A stretch of DNA of 14,725 nucleotides from JBCCSZ01 sp039199225 (GTDB taxonomy: Bacteria > Bacteroidota > Bacteroidia > Chitinophagales > Saprospiraceae), in contig JBCCSZ010000203.1 of assembly GCA_039199225.1 (NCBI GenBank), positions 1 to 14,725 of the forward strand. Direction: 5' to 3'. Position 1 is the first letter of the stretch. Each line of letters opens with the position of its first letter. A program made the position numbers and the translations under genes. Below, in pieces: positions 1 to 7,647 of the stretch. The notes beneath the pieces were generated by a model. It had not been told where the DNA came from, ran no database searches, and saw nothing but the letters and a program-made list of their open reading frames with translations.

Positions 1-2230
1 CTTTGATGTGCAAAACGACAGCCTCCTCTTCGCACTCCAATCTGCGCGATCAACCGACACCATCATCTGGGGCCTAAGTGGAGCCTTGTCCAGCCAAACC
101 CTCAACTTTCGCCTGCGGCTACAACCCAACCTCTATATAAATGGACAGCAGTGGCAGCTGTCGCCAGACAATCTGGTCAGCTACAGCCTGGACGGCCCCT
201 GGCAAATGGCACAATGGGAACTGAGCAAGGAAAGGGAATTCATCTCTTTGCAAGCTGTCGTCCATTCGAAAGACAGCAGCCAGGCCGTCTTAGCATTCCG
301 GGATTTTAGCATCAGCGGTTTATCGCCCCTGCTCGACTATCCGCCGGACTACTTGGCTGGCACCTTGAACGGCCGGGCTGAATTGCGCGATTTTTTGACC
401 AACCTCAACTACGTCGCTGACCTTCGCCTGGATAAGTGGACCATGGATTCGCTCGTCATTGGCAACCTCGAACTGCGGGCCGAGCAAGAAAGCCGAAACT
501 CAGATATATTATTTGTCACTCAGCTGGCCGACTATGGCAACCAGCTCGGTGCTCAAGGAAGATACCAGGTGCAAGACCGGCTCTTAGATGCAGAAGCCGT
601 CATCGAACGCATGGAGATGCAAAGTGTCGATAAATTTCTGCCGGGCCTAATCCACGACAGCGAGGGCTTTGTGGCAGGAAAATTCCGCTTGGAAGGTCCC
701 GTCGATCAACCCAAGCTCCAAGGGCAATTGCAGTTGAAAGAAGTAAAAACGGTCATTGACTACATCAAAACGAAGTACCAAATAGAAAAGGGAAGCATTC
801 AAATCACCGAAAATAAAATCGACTTTGGCCGCATACAGATGCTCGACCCCAACAACCGGCCAGCCTTGCTCAGTGGACAAGTTAATCACAATTTTTTCAA
901 AGACTTAACGGCAGATTTGCGCTTCCAGACAGATCAATTTCAGTTTTTGAATACCAAATCAGACGACAATGATTTGTTCTATGGCCAATTGATGTTGCAA
1001 TCCGATGTTTCCATCCAAGGTCCGCTCGACCAAGCTCGATTGGTCATCAACGCCAAAACACAGCCGGGTACCGACCTATACGTCGTTCCTCTAACCGATA
1101 AACAAGCCATCGCTCGTGAGGATTTCATCATCTACGGACAGCCAGCCCTGGACAGCCTAGGCAGGGATACCAGCAATTTGTATGAGCAGCAAATGGGCTC
1201 TACCGGCATCGACTTACAACTCAATTTGGAAACAACCTCCGATGCCAGCCTACAGATCATCGTCGATCCACTCAGCGGGGACCAACTCATTTGCAAGGGT
1301 GTCTCCAATCTCACAGTGGATGTGAATCCTGGGGGTGATGTCGCCATCAATGGCACCTACCAGATAACGGAGGGGCGGTATTCGTTTAGCTATGAGCAAT
1401 TGGTCAAACGACAATTCGACATACTCCCCAATAGTAAAATCACTTTCGACGGCGATCCACTAAAAGCAGGCATCGACATTACGGCAGCCTACAAAACCCG
1501 GGTTCCCATCCGCGATTTAATCGAAAACCAATTGGACATTGAAAGCCTGGCGAATTCCAACCAGCGCATAGACATACAGGTGCAGCTAAAGATCAAAGGC
1601 GACCTGATACAACCCGAATTGTCATTCGATATTGTTTTGCTCAACGACCCGCAGGGTACCCTAGCGGATGCGGCCCGCAATCGCCTGGCAGAACTTCGAA
1701 CCAACCAAACGGACTTGAGCACACAGGTTTTTGGACTGTTGCTGTTCAACAATTTTATCAACGTTCAAAACACGGGACAAAATCTCAACAATGCAGGTGG
1801 CAACGCCCTTCTGTCGAGCGTCAGTCGGTTGATCAGTAGTCAGCTGAACCGCTTGGCCGGTAAGATCATCAAAGGGGTGGATGTCAATGTAGGGGTAGAT
1901 GCTTATCAAGGCAGTACCGACCAGGTTGCGACTGAAGTGCAGTTTGGTCTTTCCAAGCGCTTGTTCAACGACCGACTCAATGTAAAAGTAGGTGGCAACC
2001 TCCAACTATCTGAAGAACAAACAGGAGATGCCGAGCCTGGCACATTCACAACTTTCACAGGTGATTTTGCCCTCGAATATCGTCTGAAGCCCGATGGCAA
2101 CTACCTGCTCCGCGTCTACCGCCGAAGCGACTACGACGCTCTCAACGAAGGAACCGTCAGCCGCAGTGGGGCAGGTATCTCGCTCCGCAAATCCCTGAAA
2201 AACAAAAAACGCAAACGAAAGGCTAAATGA
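1..2230 (+). CDS. tamB: TamB-like translocation/assembly module protein (DUF490), 5'-truncated
   Basis: This is the C-terminal roughly 740 residues of a much larger protein. The reading frame is already open at base 2, so the GTG at base 8 is an internal codon and the real start lies upstream of the window. The visible part is rich in short alternating hydrophobic/polar beta-strands, with recurring phrases such as 'GPLDQARL', 'GPVDQPKL' and 'GDLIQPELSF' that are typical of the TamB/AsmA-like beta-taper. The last 250 residues fit the DUF490 C-terminal domain, including an 'FGLSKRLFNDRLNVKVGGN'-type stretch and a basic tail. TamB proteins span the periplasm from the inner membrane and work with an Omp85 partner in outer-membrane biogenesis or lipid transport. 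The next gene is exactly such a partner and overlaps the stop codon by 4 bases (ATGA), so the two are co-translated. Family assignment is strong; the substrate is unknown. Confidence 0.9.
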   Translation, partial: FDVQNDSLLFALQSARSTDTIIWGLSGALSSQTLNFRLRLQPNLYINGQQWQLSPDNLVSYSLDGPWQMAQWELSKEREFISLQAVVHSKDSSQAVLAFRDFSISGLSPLLDYPPDYLAGTLNGRAELRDFLTNLNYVADLRLDKWTMDSLVIGNLELRAEQESRNSDILFVTQLADYGNQLGAQGRYQVQDRLLDAEAVIERMEMQSVDKFLPGLIHDSEGFVAGKFRLEGPVDQPKLQGQLQLKEVKTVIDYIKTKYQIEKGSIQITENKIDFGRIQMLDPNNRPALLSGQVNHNFFKDLTADLRFQTDQFQFLNTKSDDNDLFYGQLMLQSDVSIQGPLDQARLVINAKTQPGTDLYVVPLTDKQAIAREDFIIYGQPALDSLGRDTSNLYEQQMGSTGIDLQLNLETTSDASLQIIVDPLSGDQLICKGVSNLTVDVNPGGDVAINGTYQITEGRYSFSYEQLVKRQFDILPNSKITFDGDPLKAGIDITAAYKTRVPIRDLIENQLDIESLANSNQRIDIQVQLKIKGDLIQPELSFDIVLLNDPQGTLADAARNRLAELRTNQTDLSTQVFGLLLFNNFINVQNTGQNLNNAGGNALLSSVSRLISSQLNRLAGKIIKGVDVNVGVDAYQGSTDQVATEVQFGLSKRLFNDRLNVKVGGNLQLSEEQTGDAEPGTFTTFTGDFALEYRLKPDGNYLLRVYRRSDYDALNEGTVSRSGAGISLRKSLKNKKRKRKAK

Positions 2231-4527
2231 GATTTATGTCCGCACAGCGATCACTGGTAATAATGGGGTGGGCTTTGCTACTCTTGCTACTGAATGCCTG
2301 TCAGCCGACCCGGCGCCTGGCGCCCGGTGAGCAGCTTTTCGTTGGAGCAGACATCAAATTTCCAAAGCCAAACAATAAATTGAATAAGCGGGGGCGGCTC
2401 AAAGATGAACTATTGCTGCAGGTTCGGCCACAGGCCAACAGCCCCCTTTCACTTTGGATACACAACCTGCTGAAAGACCCTGGCAAGAAAAAAGGATTCC
2501 GCTATTGGTTGAAGTACAAATTGGGAAAAGCACCCGTTCTCTTCCAGTACGAAGTGGCCAAGCGCAATGGACTGGTCATGGAAAAATACCTCAACGACCA
2601 AGGCTACCTGGATGTCCGTGTTCAACTCGATACGATTCAGGGAAAGCAGCGGGTAAAATCCATTTACAGTATCCGCGCCAACAAGCGGTACAGGCTGCGA
2701 AAAATTCATTGGCCTGATGGCGACTTTACATTGGACAGCCTCAGCCGGAAACACAAAGACGAATCCAAAATCAAAGAAGGACGCTATTACAATGTAGACG
2801 ATCTACGCAAAGAGCGCCAACGGCTATCTTTGATTGCCACACAGAGCGGTTATTATGGCATCAATCAAAACGATCTGTATTACTATGTCGATACTAGTCA
2901 GGGAACCGATTCGCTGGACCTCTACGTTCGCTGGAAGCCCAAGGAAAACGATGTCCGGATGCATCCCCACCGATTGGGTCAGACAACCGTGTATGCCACC
3001 TACTCTTTATTGGATGACGAAAATCAAGAGATCGACACCATTCAATATGATCAATTAAACATCATCGAAGACCACTACTTTGTCCATGAGAAACTGCTTC
3101 GGGAAGCCATTCAGGGGCGGCCCGGCGATTTGTACGACGGAAGGCTGCAGAGCAGTACGACCCGCTATCTTCAAAATCTGGGGATTTACAAGTTCATCAA
3201 TGTGCGCTCGACGGTCCGCCGAGACAGTGGCAACTACTATCTGGATCGCCGCTTTTATCTGACCCCTGCCCAGGTGCGGGACCTGCGCTTCGATTTTGAA
3301 ACCAACACCCGCTCGGGCAGCTATTTGGGTATACTGGCAGCCACCAGCTACAGCAACAAAAACTGGCTGGGAGGGGCGGAGCAAATGTCGCTCAACCTAT
3401 CCGTTGGGGGCGAAACCCAAGTTGGAAACACCAATCAATTCATCAACACATTGGAACTGTCGGCCGGAGCTTCCATGTCCAGGCCAGGCATACTGGCGCC
3501 CTTTAAAATTCGAAAAATATACCGAGAATATGTTGCGCGCACCCGATTGAACCTTACGGAAACCTTTCAAATCCGATCAGGCTTTTTCAACAGCAATCGA
3601 TTAAGTGCCTCTCTGAGTTATGACTGGCGCACCAATCAGCGCCTCCAACACGTATTCACGCCCCTTTCCATACAGCAAAACATCACCTTTAATATAGACC
3701 CCGACTTTCAGCGGGAACTCGATGAGGATGTTCGCCTCCGCAACAGTTTGGAAGACGTTTTGATTCCGAGCGGGCAGTACCGCTTGGTGTTTTCCTCCCA
3801 AGAAATCGGAAAGATGCGCCCTTATGTATTTTTCTCCGGCTCGGCAGAATTGGCAGGCAACATCGCCTATGGCATCGCCAGATTGAGCAAAGGGGCGCTT
3901 TCGAGACCCTACAACATATTGGGACAGAGCTTTAGTCAATTTCTCAAAATGACCGCCGATCTGCGCTACTACCTGCAACGTCGCAAGCGAAGCTGGGCCT
4001 TTCGCATAGCTGGCGGCCTGATTGCTGCCTACGGCAATTCTGAAGTTGCGCCTTACAGCAAGCAGTTTTTCATTGGCGGCTCCAACAGCCTCCGCGCCTT
4101 TCGACTGCGACAACTCGGGCCTGGCAACTTCGTCAATCCATCGACAGAAGCCAGTACGTTTTTTGATCAAACGGGTGATATTAAACTCGAAGCCAATGTC
4201 GAGTATCGCTTTGATATTGCCTCCTACTTTGAAGGAGCAGTCTTTCTCGATGCCGGTAATATCTGGCTGCTCAACGAAAGCATTGGCGAAAACCAAGAGG
4301 GAGAGTTTCAATTCAATCGATTCTACCGGGAAATTGCCCTGGGTAGTGGCCTGGGACTGCGCATTGATCTCAACCTCTTCATCATTCGGCTGGACGCTGC
4401 CTTTCCAATCCACCGCCCGATTGCCGATGGAGGATTCGAATGGACCTTTGGAAAATTGGACCTACTGAGCAAAAGCTGGCGCCAAGACAATCTGGTTTGG
4501 CACCTGGCGATTGGCTATCCCTTTTAG
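2227..4527 (+). CDS. tamL: TamL: Omp85-family outer-membrane lipoprotein (BamA/TamA-like)
   Basis: This 766-residue protein begins with a lipoprotein signal peptide: a basic start, a run of leucines at about 15-22, and a lipobox LNAC ending at Cys25. A soluble POTRA-like region follows to about residue 340, and then a C-terminal 16-strand-type barrel. The barrel carries GGSNSLRAF at 617-625, matching the conserved Omp85 (V)RGF loop region with a variant Ala-Phe in place of Gly-Phe. The protein ends in a terminal aromatic, YPF, as outer-membrane barrels do. TamA-like proteins with a lipid anchor are the Bacteroidota form called TamL, which pairs with TamB. The start at 2227 overlaps the tamB stop; an in-frame ATG at 2236 would also leave an intact signal peptide. 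The expected role is insertion or assembly of outer-membrane components together with the preceding TamB. Confidence 0.9.
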   Translation: MRFMSAQRSLVIMGWALLLLLLNACQPTRRLAPGEQLFVGADIKFPKPNNKLNKRGRLKDELLLQVRPQANSPLSLWIHNLLKDPGKKKGFRYWLKYKLGKAPVLFQYEVAKRNGLVMEKYLNDQGYLDVRVQLDTIQGKQRVKSIYSIRANKRYRLRKIHWPDGDFTLDSLSRKHKDESKIKEGRYYNVDDLRKERQRLSLIATQSGYYGINQNDLYYYVDTSQGTDSLDLYVRWKPKENDVRMHPHRLGQTTVYATYSLLDDENQEIDTIQYDQLNIIEDHYFVHEKLLREAIQGRPGDLYDGRLQSSTTRYLQNLGIYKFINVRSTVRRDSGNYYLDRRFYLTPAQVRDLRFDFETNTRSGSYLGILAATSYSNKNWLGGAEQMSLNLSVGGETQVGNTNQFINTLELSAGASMSRPGILAPFKIRKIYREYVARTRLNLTETFQIRSGFFNSNRLSASLSYDWRTNQRLQHVFTPLSIQQNITFNIDPDFQRELDEDVRLRNSLEDVLIPSGQYRLVFSSQEIGKMRPYVFFSGSAELAGNIAYGIARLSKGALSRPYNILGQSFSQFLKMTADLRYYLQRRKRSWAFRIAGGLIAAYGNSEVAPYSKQFFIGGSNSLRAFRLRQLGPGNFVNPSTEASTFFDQTGDIKLEANVEYRFDIASYFEGAVFLDAGNIWLLNESIGENQEGEFQFNRFYREIALGSGLGLRIDLNLFIIRLDAAFPIHRPIADGGFEWTFGKLDLLSKSWRQDNLVWHLAIGYPF

Positions 4528-4552
4528 GATAAAAAATTTTCGAATAGTTTTG
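4522..4552 (+). promoter_or_regulatory. Possible promoter for the DUF2490 gene
   Basis: TAGTTTTG at 4545-4552 is a perfect match to the Bacteroidota -7 element TAnnTTTG. Nineteen bases upstream there is only a weak -33-like TTTT (4522-4525). The predicted leader would be about 60 bases before the ATG at 4622. The -7 match is seen directly; promoter function is inferred. Confidence 0.35.
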
Positions 4553-4621
4553 AAGCAGGAGCGTTTGTATTTTTTAGCACAAGTATTTTCCGCTCCTTTA
4601 AACTCACACAAATAATACAAA

Positions 4622-5263
4622 ATGTCAGCACGTTCTCTTACCCTTATTAGTCTGCTATGTCTTTTCACTTTTGGTTTGCAGGCACAAATAGAAGACAACA
4701 TCATTTGGGCTTCTGTCAAACTTCAAAAAAAGCTGGATCAGAAAACTTCCGTATTTTTCGAACCCATCTTGCGCCTCAACGAAGATATTTCAGCCTATGA
4801 AAATTCTTCCATCGACATTGCCATCAAACGCAAAATACTGAAGGACTTTTCCCTGCAATTTTTAGCCAGAACCTGGTTTGTTCCCGATGCTGGCGATCGT
4901 CAATTCTTATGGCTGGACCTCAGTTATGCCAAGTCCTTTAAAAAGCTAAAGGTCAGCAGCTACCTCCGCTACCATTGGGCATTGGATATTGAAGGCCGCA
5001 CCGATGCCGACTTTTTGCGCTGGAAAGCCAACCTATTTTTCCTCACCAAGGGCAAACTACAACCCTTTATCGGCATAGAGCCATGGTTTCGGCTCAATGG
5101 CGCGGGCGAGCTGCAGCGTGTCCGTTACGAACCGGGCATCAACTACAAAATCAACAAAGCGCTCCTTTTGACTGCAAAATACTGGTGGGAAGAAAGCATC
5201 AACCTGGAACCTGGTTTCAAATTCAACATTTACGTCATCACCCTTACTTATACATTGCCCTAA
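4622..5263 (+). CDS. DUF2490-type outer-membrane beta-barrel protein
   Basis: A 213-residue protein with a Sec signal peptide (hydrophobic core at about 7-18, cleavage after GLQA or GLQAQ near residue 21-22). It then consists almost entirely of amphipathic beta-strands with many Trp, Tyr and Phe residues, for example 'FLARTWFVP', 'YLRYHWALD', 'LTAKYWWEE' and the final 'VITLTYTLP'. Size, opening 'DNIIWASVKLQKKL' and strand layout fit the DUF2490 family, common small barrel proteins of Bacteroidota with no settled function. It lies 94 bases after tamL and may have its own promoter, so it is probably not strictly part of the tam operon. The start is supported because the signal peptide begins directly at this ATG. 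A different small barrel family is possible, but outer-membrane location is likely. Confidence 0.8.
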   Translation: MSARSLTLISLLCLFTFGLQAQIEDNIIWASVKLQKKLDQKTSVFFEPILRLNEDISAYENSSIDIAIKRKILKDFSLQFLARTWFVPDAGDRQFLWLDLSYAKSFKKLKVSSYLRYHWALDIEGRTDADFLRWKANLFFLTKGKLQPFIGIEPWFRLNGAGELQRVRYEPGINYKINKALLLTAKYWWEESINLEPGFKFNIYVITLTYTLP

Positions 5264-5309
5264 AAAGAAGAAATTGTCCGCAGCCCTCAGGAGTTCCCTG
5301 CTTCGGTTG

Positions 5310-5317
5310 TATATTTA
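5310..5317 (+). promoter_or_regulatory. Weak -7-like element before the MoxR ATPase gene
   Basis: TATATTTA matches TAnnTTTG at seven of eight positions and sits 23 bases before the ATG at 5341. No convincing TTG element was found at the usual distance upstream, so this is only a candidate. Confidence 0.25.
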
Positions 5318-5340
5318 ACCTCTTTGGTAAAAAACACAAT

Positions 5341-6225
5341 ATGGCACTTACAACATTCTGGACCGGGTCCGATCATTACTTATGCGACGCAGAGCTTGCC
5401 CAAGCCTTTCACATGGCACGGGTGTTAGGCATGCCACTACTCATTGAAGGCGAGCCTGGAACGGGGAAGACCGAGCTACCCATCCAGTTTGCCAAAGACC
5501 AGGGGTTGGAGCTGTTTGTCTTTCCCGTAGGCTCCAAAAGCACCTTGGAACAATTCGTGGCCCGCTTCGACCACGTTCGCTACTTGCGCGATTCGCAAAT
5601 CGAAGTTCTCAATGCCCAGCGGGCCGAAAAGGGATTGGCAGCCCTAAGCAGCGACGGCCGCAGCACCGAACAGTTGGACAACTACATCCAGCTCGGACCA
5701 GGTGCGCTGGCCTACAGCCATCCCCACTCGGTTTTGCTCATCGACGAAATCGACAAGGCGCCCCGCGAATTTCCCAATGACTTGCTGTTTGCTTTGAGCC
5801 ACCGCCGATTCATCCTGCCCGAAACCGGCCGGGTCATTGAAATCAGCGAGACGGAAATGCCCGCCATTGTCATTACCAGCAATCGCGAGCAGGAGCTGCC
5901 GACGGCCTTCAAAGGACGCTGTATTTACCACTACATCAGCTTTCCAGAGCCACCCATGATGAAATCCATCTTGCTGAAGCACTTCCCAGATACAGAAGAG
6001 GCATTGGTCGAAAAATGCGTTCATTTGCTCTACTACCTCCGCAACTTTGGCCTGGAGCGTGCGCCCGCCACCCGCGAGTTGCTCAATTGGATCAAGTACC
6101 TCAAGGGCTTTTCTACAAAAGAGGCACTGGAAAAAATCAACCGCCGGGAGGGCATGGGCATATTGATAAAGACGGAAAAGGATTTGAAAAAGGTGATGAG
6201 TCAAAATGGTCAAGGCATTCATTGA
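5341..6225 (+). CDS. MoxR-type AAA+ ATPase
   Basis: A 294-residue single-domain AAA+ ATPase. Walker A is GEPGTGKT at 37-44, Walker B is VLLIDE at 131-136, sensor 1 is the TSN ending at Asn181, and a candidate arginine finger is Arg193 in FKGRC. The helical lid follows, with 'RAPATRELLNW' near 240-250, a typical MoxR sensor-2 region. MoxR ATPases remodel or help assemble metal-containing or multi-subunit proteins together with a VWA partner, and such a partner is encoded 36 bases downstream. The frame stays open upstream to an ATG at 5083, but that extension overlaps the DUF2490 gene and reads as out-of-frame translation of it. The ATG at 5341 follows an AT-rich Bacteroidota-like leader and starts just before the conserved ATPase sequence. 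The client protein is unknown. Confidence 0.9.
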   Translation: MALTTFWTGSDHYLCDAELAQAFHMARVLGMPLLIEGEPGTGKTELPIQFAKDQGLELFVFPVGSKSTLEQFVARFDHVRYLRDSQIEVLNAQRAEKGLAALSSDGRSTEQLDNYIQLGPGALAYSHPHSVLLIDEIDKAPREFPNDLLFALSHRRFILPETGRVIEISETEMPAIVITSNREQELPTAFKGRCIYHYISFPEPPMMKSILLKHFPDTEEALVEKCVHLLYYLRNFGLERAPATRELLNWIKYLKGFSTKEALEKINRREGMGILIKTEKDLKKVMSQNGQGIH

Positions 6226-6261
6226 GCCTTAGCTTGTCAAGCATAAAACACTGCCTTGCCT

Positions 6262-7590
6262 ATGTTCAACAGTCTGCCACACTACTTCCGCAAATATCGC
6301 CTCCAATCGGATGTGCGAACGCTGCTCCTGCTCCGCAAAAGCTTGCAGAAGGGATTGGTGCATACCCTTGGCGACCTATATTACGTCCTCAAAGGGATCA
6401 TCACCAATTCACCGCAAGATTACGGCCCGTTCACCACTGCTTTTTACGACTACTTTCTCGACATTGACATTCGGCCGGGGGAATCGCTCGAAAATGCCGT
6501 TTTGCGATCGGAAGCCTTCAGCCAATGGAAGGAAAAATACCTGGAAAATATCCCGGAGGAAGAACAGCCTGGCGTCAAGCAACTGATCGACGACTTCCTC
6601 AACGAAGTGCATTTCACGACTTACGACATACAGCAAATGTTGTCGGGAGCGGACATCCTCCGAGAGGACGACCCCAACCAAGCCGACAGCCCCGGCGACG
6701 GCCCCGACCAAATGCCTGAGCGCCTGGAGCAGGCTGCCGATTACAGCCAAATGTCGCTGGAAGAGCTGCTGGAACGCATGCGGCAGGTCGCTCGGCAACA
6801 GCAGCGCGAGCATCGGGGCGGTAGCCATTGGATTGGCCAGGGTGGCATTTCGCCCTATGGCAACCAGGGCGCAGCAAAGGGTGGCATCAGAGCAGGTGGT
6901 ACCGGTGGTGGCAAGATGGCCCGCAAGGTGATTGGCAATAAGAATTTCTACCCGGTGGATACCAAAGTCGCCTTACAGGACAACAACATCGACGTGGCCC
7001 TATCCTATCTCAAAGGCATCGAAGAGGAATCTGCCGAACTCCTACTCGATATTCCCAAAACCATCAAAGAAGGAGTCAAGGAGGGAGGACTGTTTCTACC
7101 CCACCAAAAAGAAAAGATCGATAAAAAGGTACAGGTTATTTTGATGATCGACAATGGTGGCTGGTCGATGAGTGGCTACATCAAAAACGTCACCAAGCTG
7201 TTTTCTAAAATGGAACGGCGATTTGCCCACGACCTCAAGACCTATTATTACCACAATACCATTTATGGCGGTGTTTATTCCGACAGTCGCCGCACCCAAT
7301 TCGAGCCCCTCAGCAAAATTTTGGACCACAGCAAAAACTATAGCTTATTCATCATCGGAGATGCCGACATGGCCCCCTACGAACTGGACCAATCCAGCCT
7401 CAACGACTGGCAGGCCCTGCACGATGCTTTCCCGCGCACCGCTTGGCTCAACCCCATGGACCTTCGCTATTGGCCCGGCTCCTATACCGTTAATGTGTTG
7501 CGCAAAATCTTTTCGATGTTTCCCCTCACCCCAGATGGCATTGAAAAGGCCGTTCAGTTGATGAATCGCAAGAAGAAGTTTGGTAGATAG
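6262..7590 (+). CDS. VWA-domain protein, CoxE-like, partner of the MoxR ATPase
   Basis: A 442-residue protein with three visible regions. An alpha-helical N-terminal part runs to about 135. A low-complexity linker at about 135-225 is rich in Gln, Gly, Asp and Arg. A VWA-like domain occupies about 285-430. Its metal site is unusual: instead of DxSxS it reads DNGGWSM at 297-303, and a later loop has IIGDAD at 364-369. This resembles CoxE-like VWA proteins paired with MoxR ATPases. The pair is expected to act as a chaperone-like complex in the cytoplasm; no signal peptide or membrane segment is seen. A TTG at 6256 would add two residues, but the ATG at 6262 is preferred. The gap to the ATPase gene is 36 bases, so the two are probably one transcript. 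The target is not encoded in an obvious place here. Confidence 0.85.
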   Translation: MFNSLPHYFRKYRLQSDVRTLLLLRKSLQKGLVHTLGDLYYVLKGIITNSPQDYGPFTTAFYDYFLDIDIRPGESLENAVLRSEAFSQWKEKYLENIPEEEQPGVKQLIDDFLNEVHFTTYDIQQMLSGADILREDDPNQADSPGDGPDQMPERLEQAADYSQMSLEELLERMRQVARQQQREHRGGSHWIGQGGISPYGNQGAAKGGIRAGGTGGGKMARKVIGNKNFYPVDTKVALQDNNIDVALSYLKGIEEESAELLLDIPKTIKEGVKEGGLFLPHQKEKIDKKVQVILMIDNGGWSMSGYIKNVTKLFSKMERRFAHDLKTYYYHNTIYGGVYSDSRRTQFEPLSKILDHSKNYSLFIIGDADMAPYELDQSSLNDWQALHDAFPRTAWLNPMDLRYWPGSYTVNVLRKIFSMFPLTPDGIEKAVQLMNRKKKFGR

Positions 7591-7647
7591 TCCCATCGAG
7601 ACATAGGTCGGTCCTAAATCACCATTAGTATTGATCCACAGAGCAGC

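Noticed and set aside
3601..4413. Long open frame of 270 residues on the minus strand inside tamL
   Set aside because: It lies wholly opposite a well-supported Omp85 gene, shows no recognisable domain or signal, and is best explained as an antisense shadow.
5083..5340. N-terminal extension of the MoxR ATPase frame to ATG 5083
   Set aside because: It overlaps the end of the DUF2490 gene and has no family-like sequence; the ATG at 5341 fits the family's usual start.
5644..6222. Minus-strand open frame of 192 residues opposite the MoxR ATPase gene
   Set aside because: Walker and sensor motifs lie in the plus-strand frame; the antisense translation has no recognisable family features.
7591..7647. 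Possible bidirectional terminator between the convergent VWA and TIR genes
   Set aside because: No stem followed by a T-run could be found on either strand.
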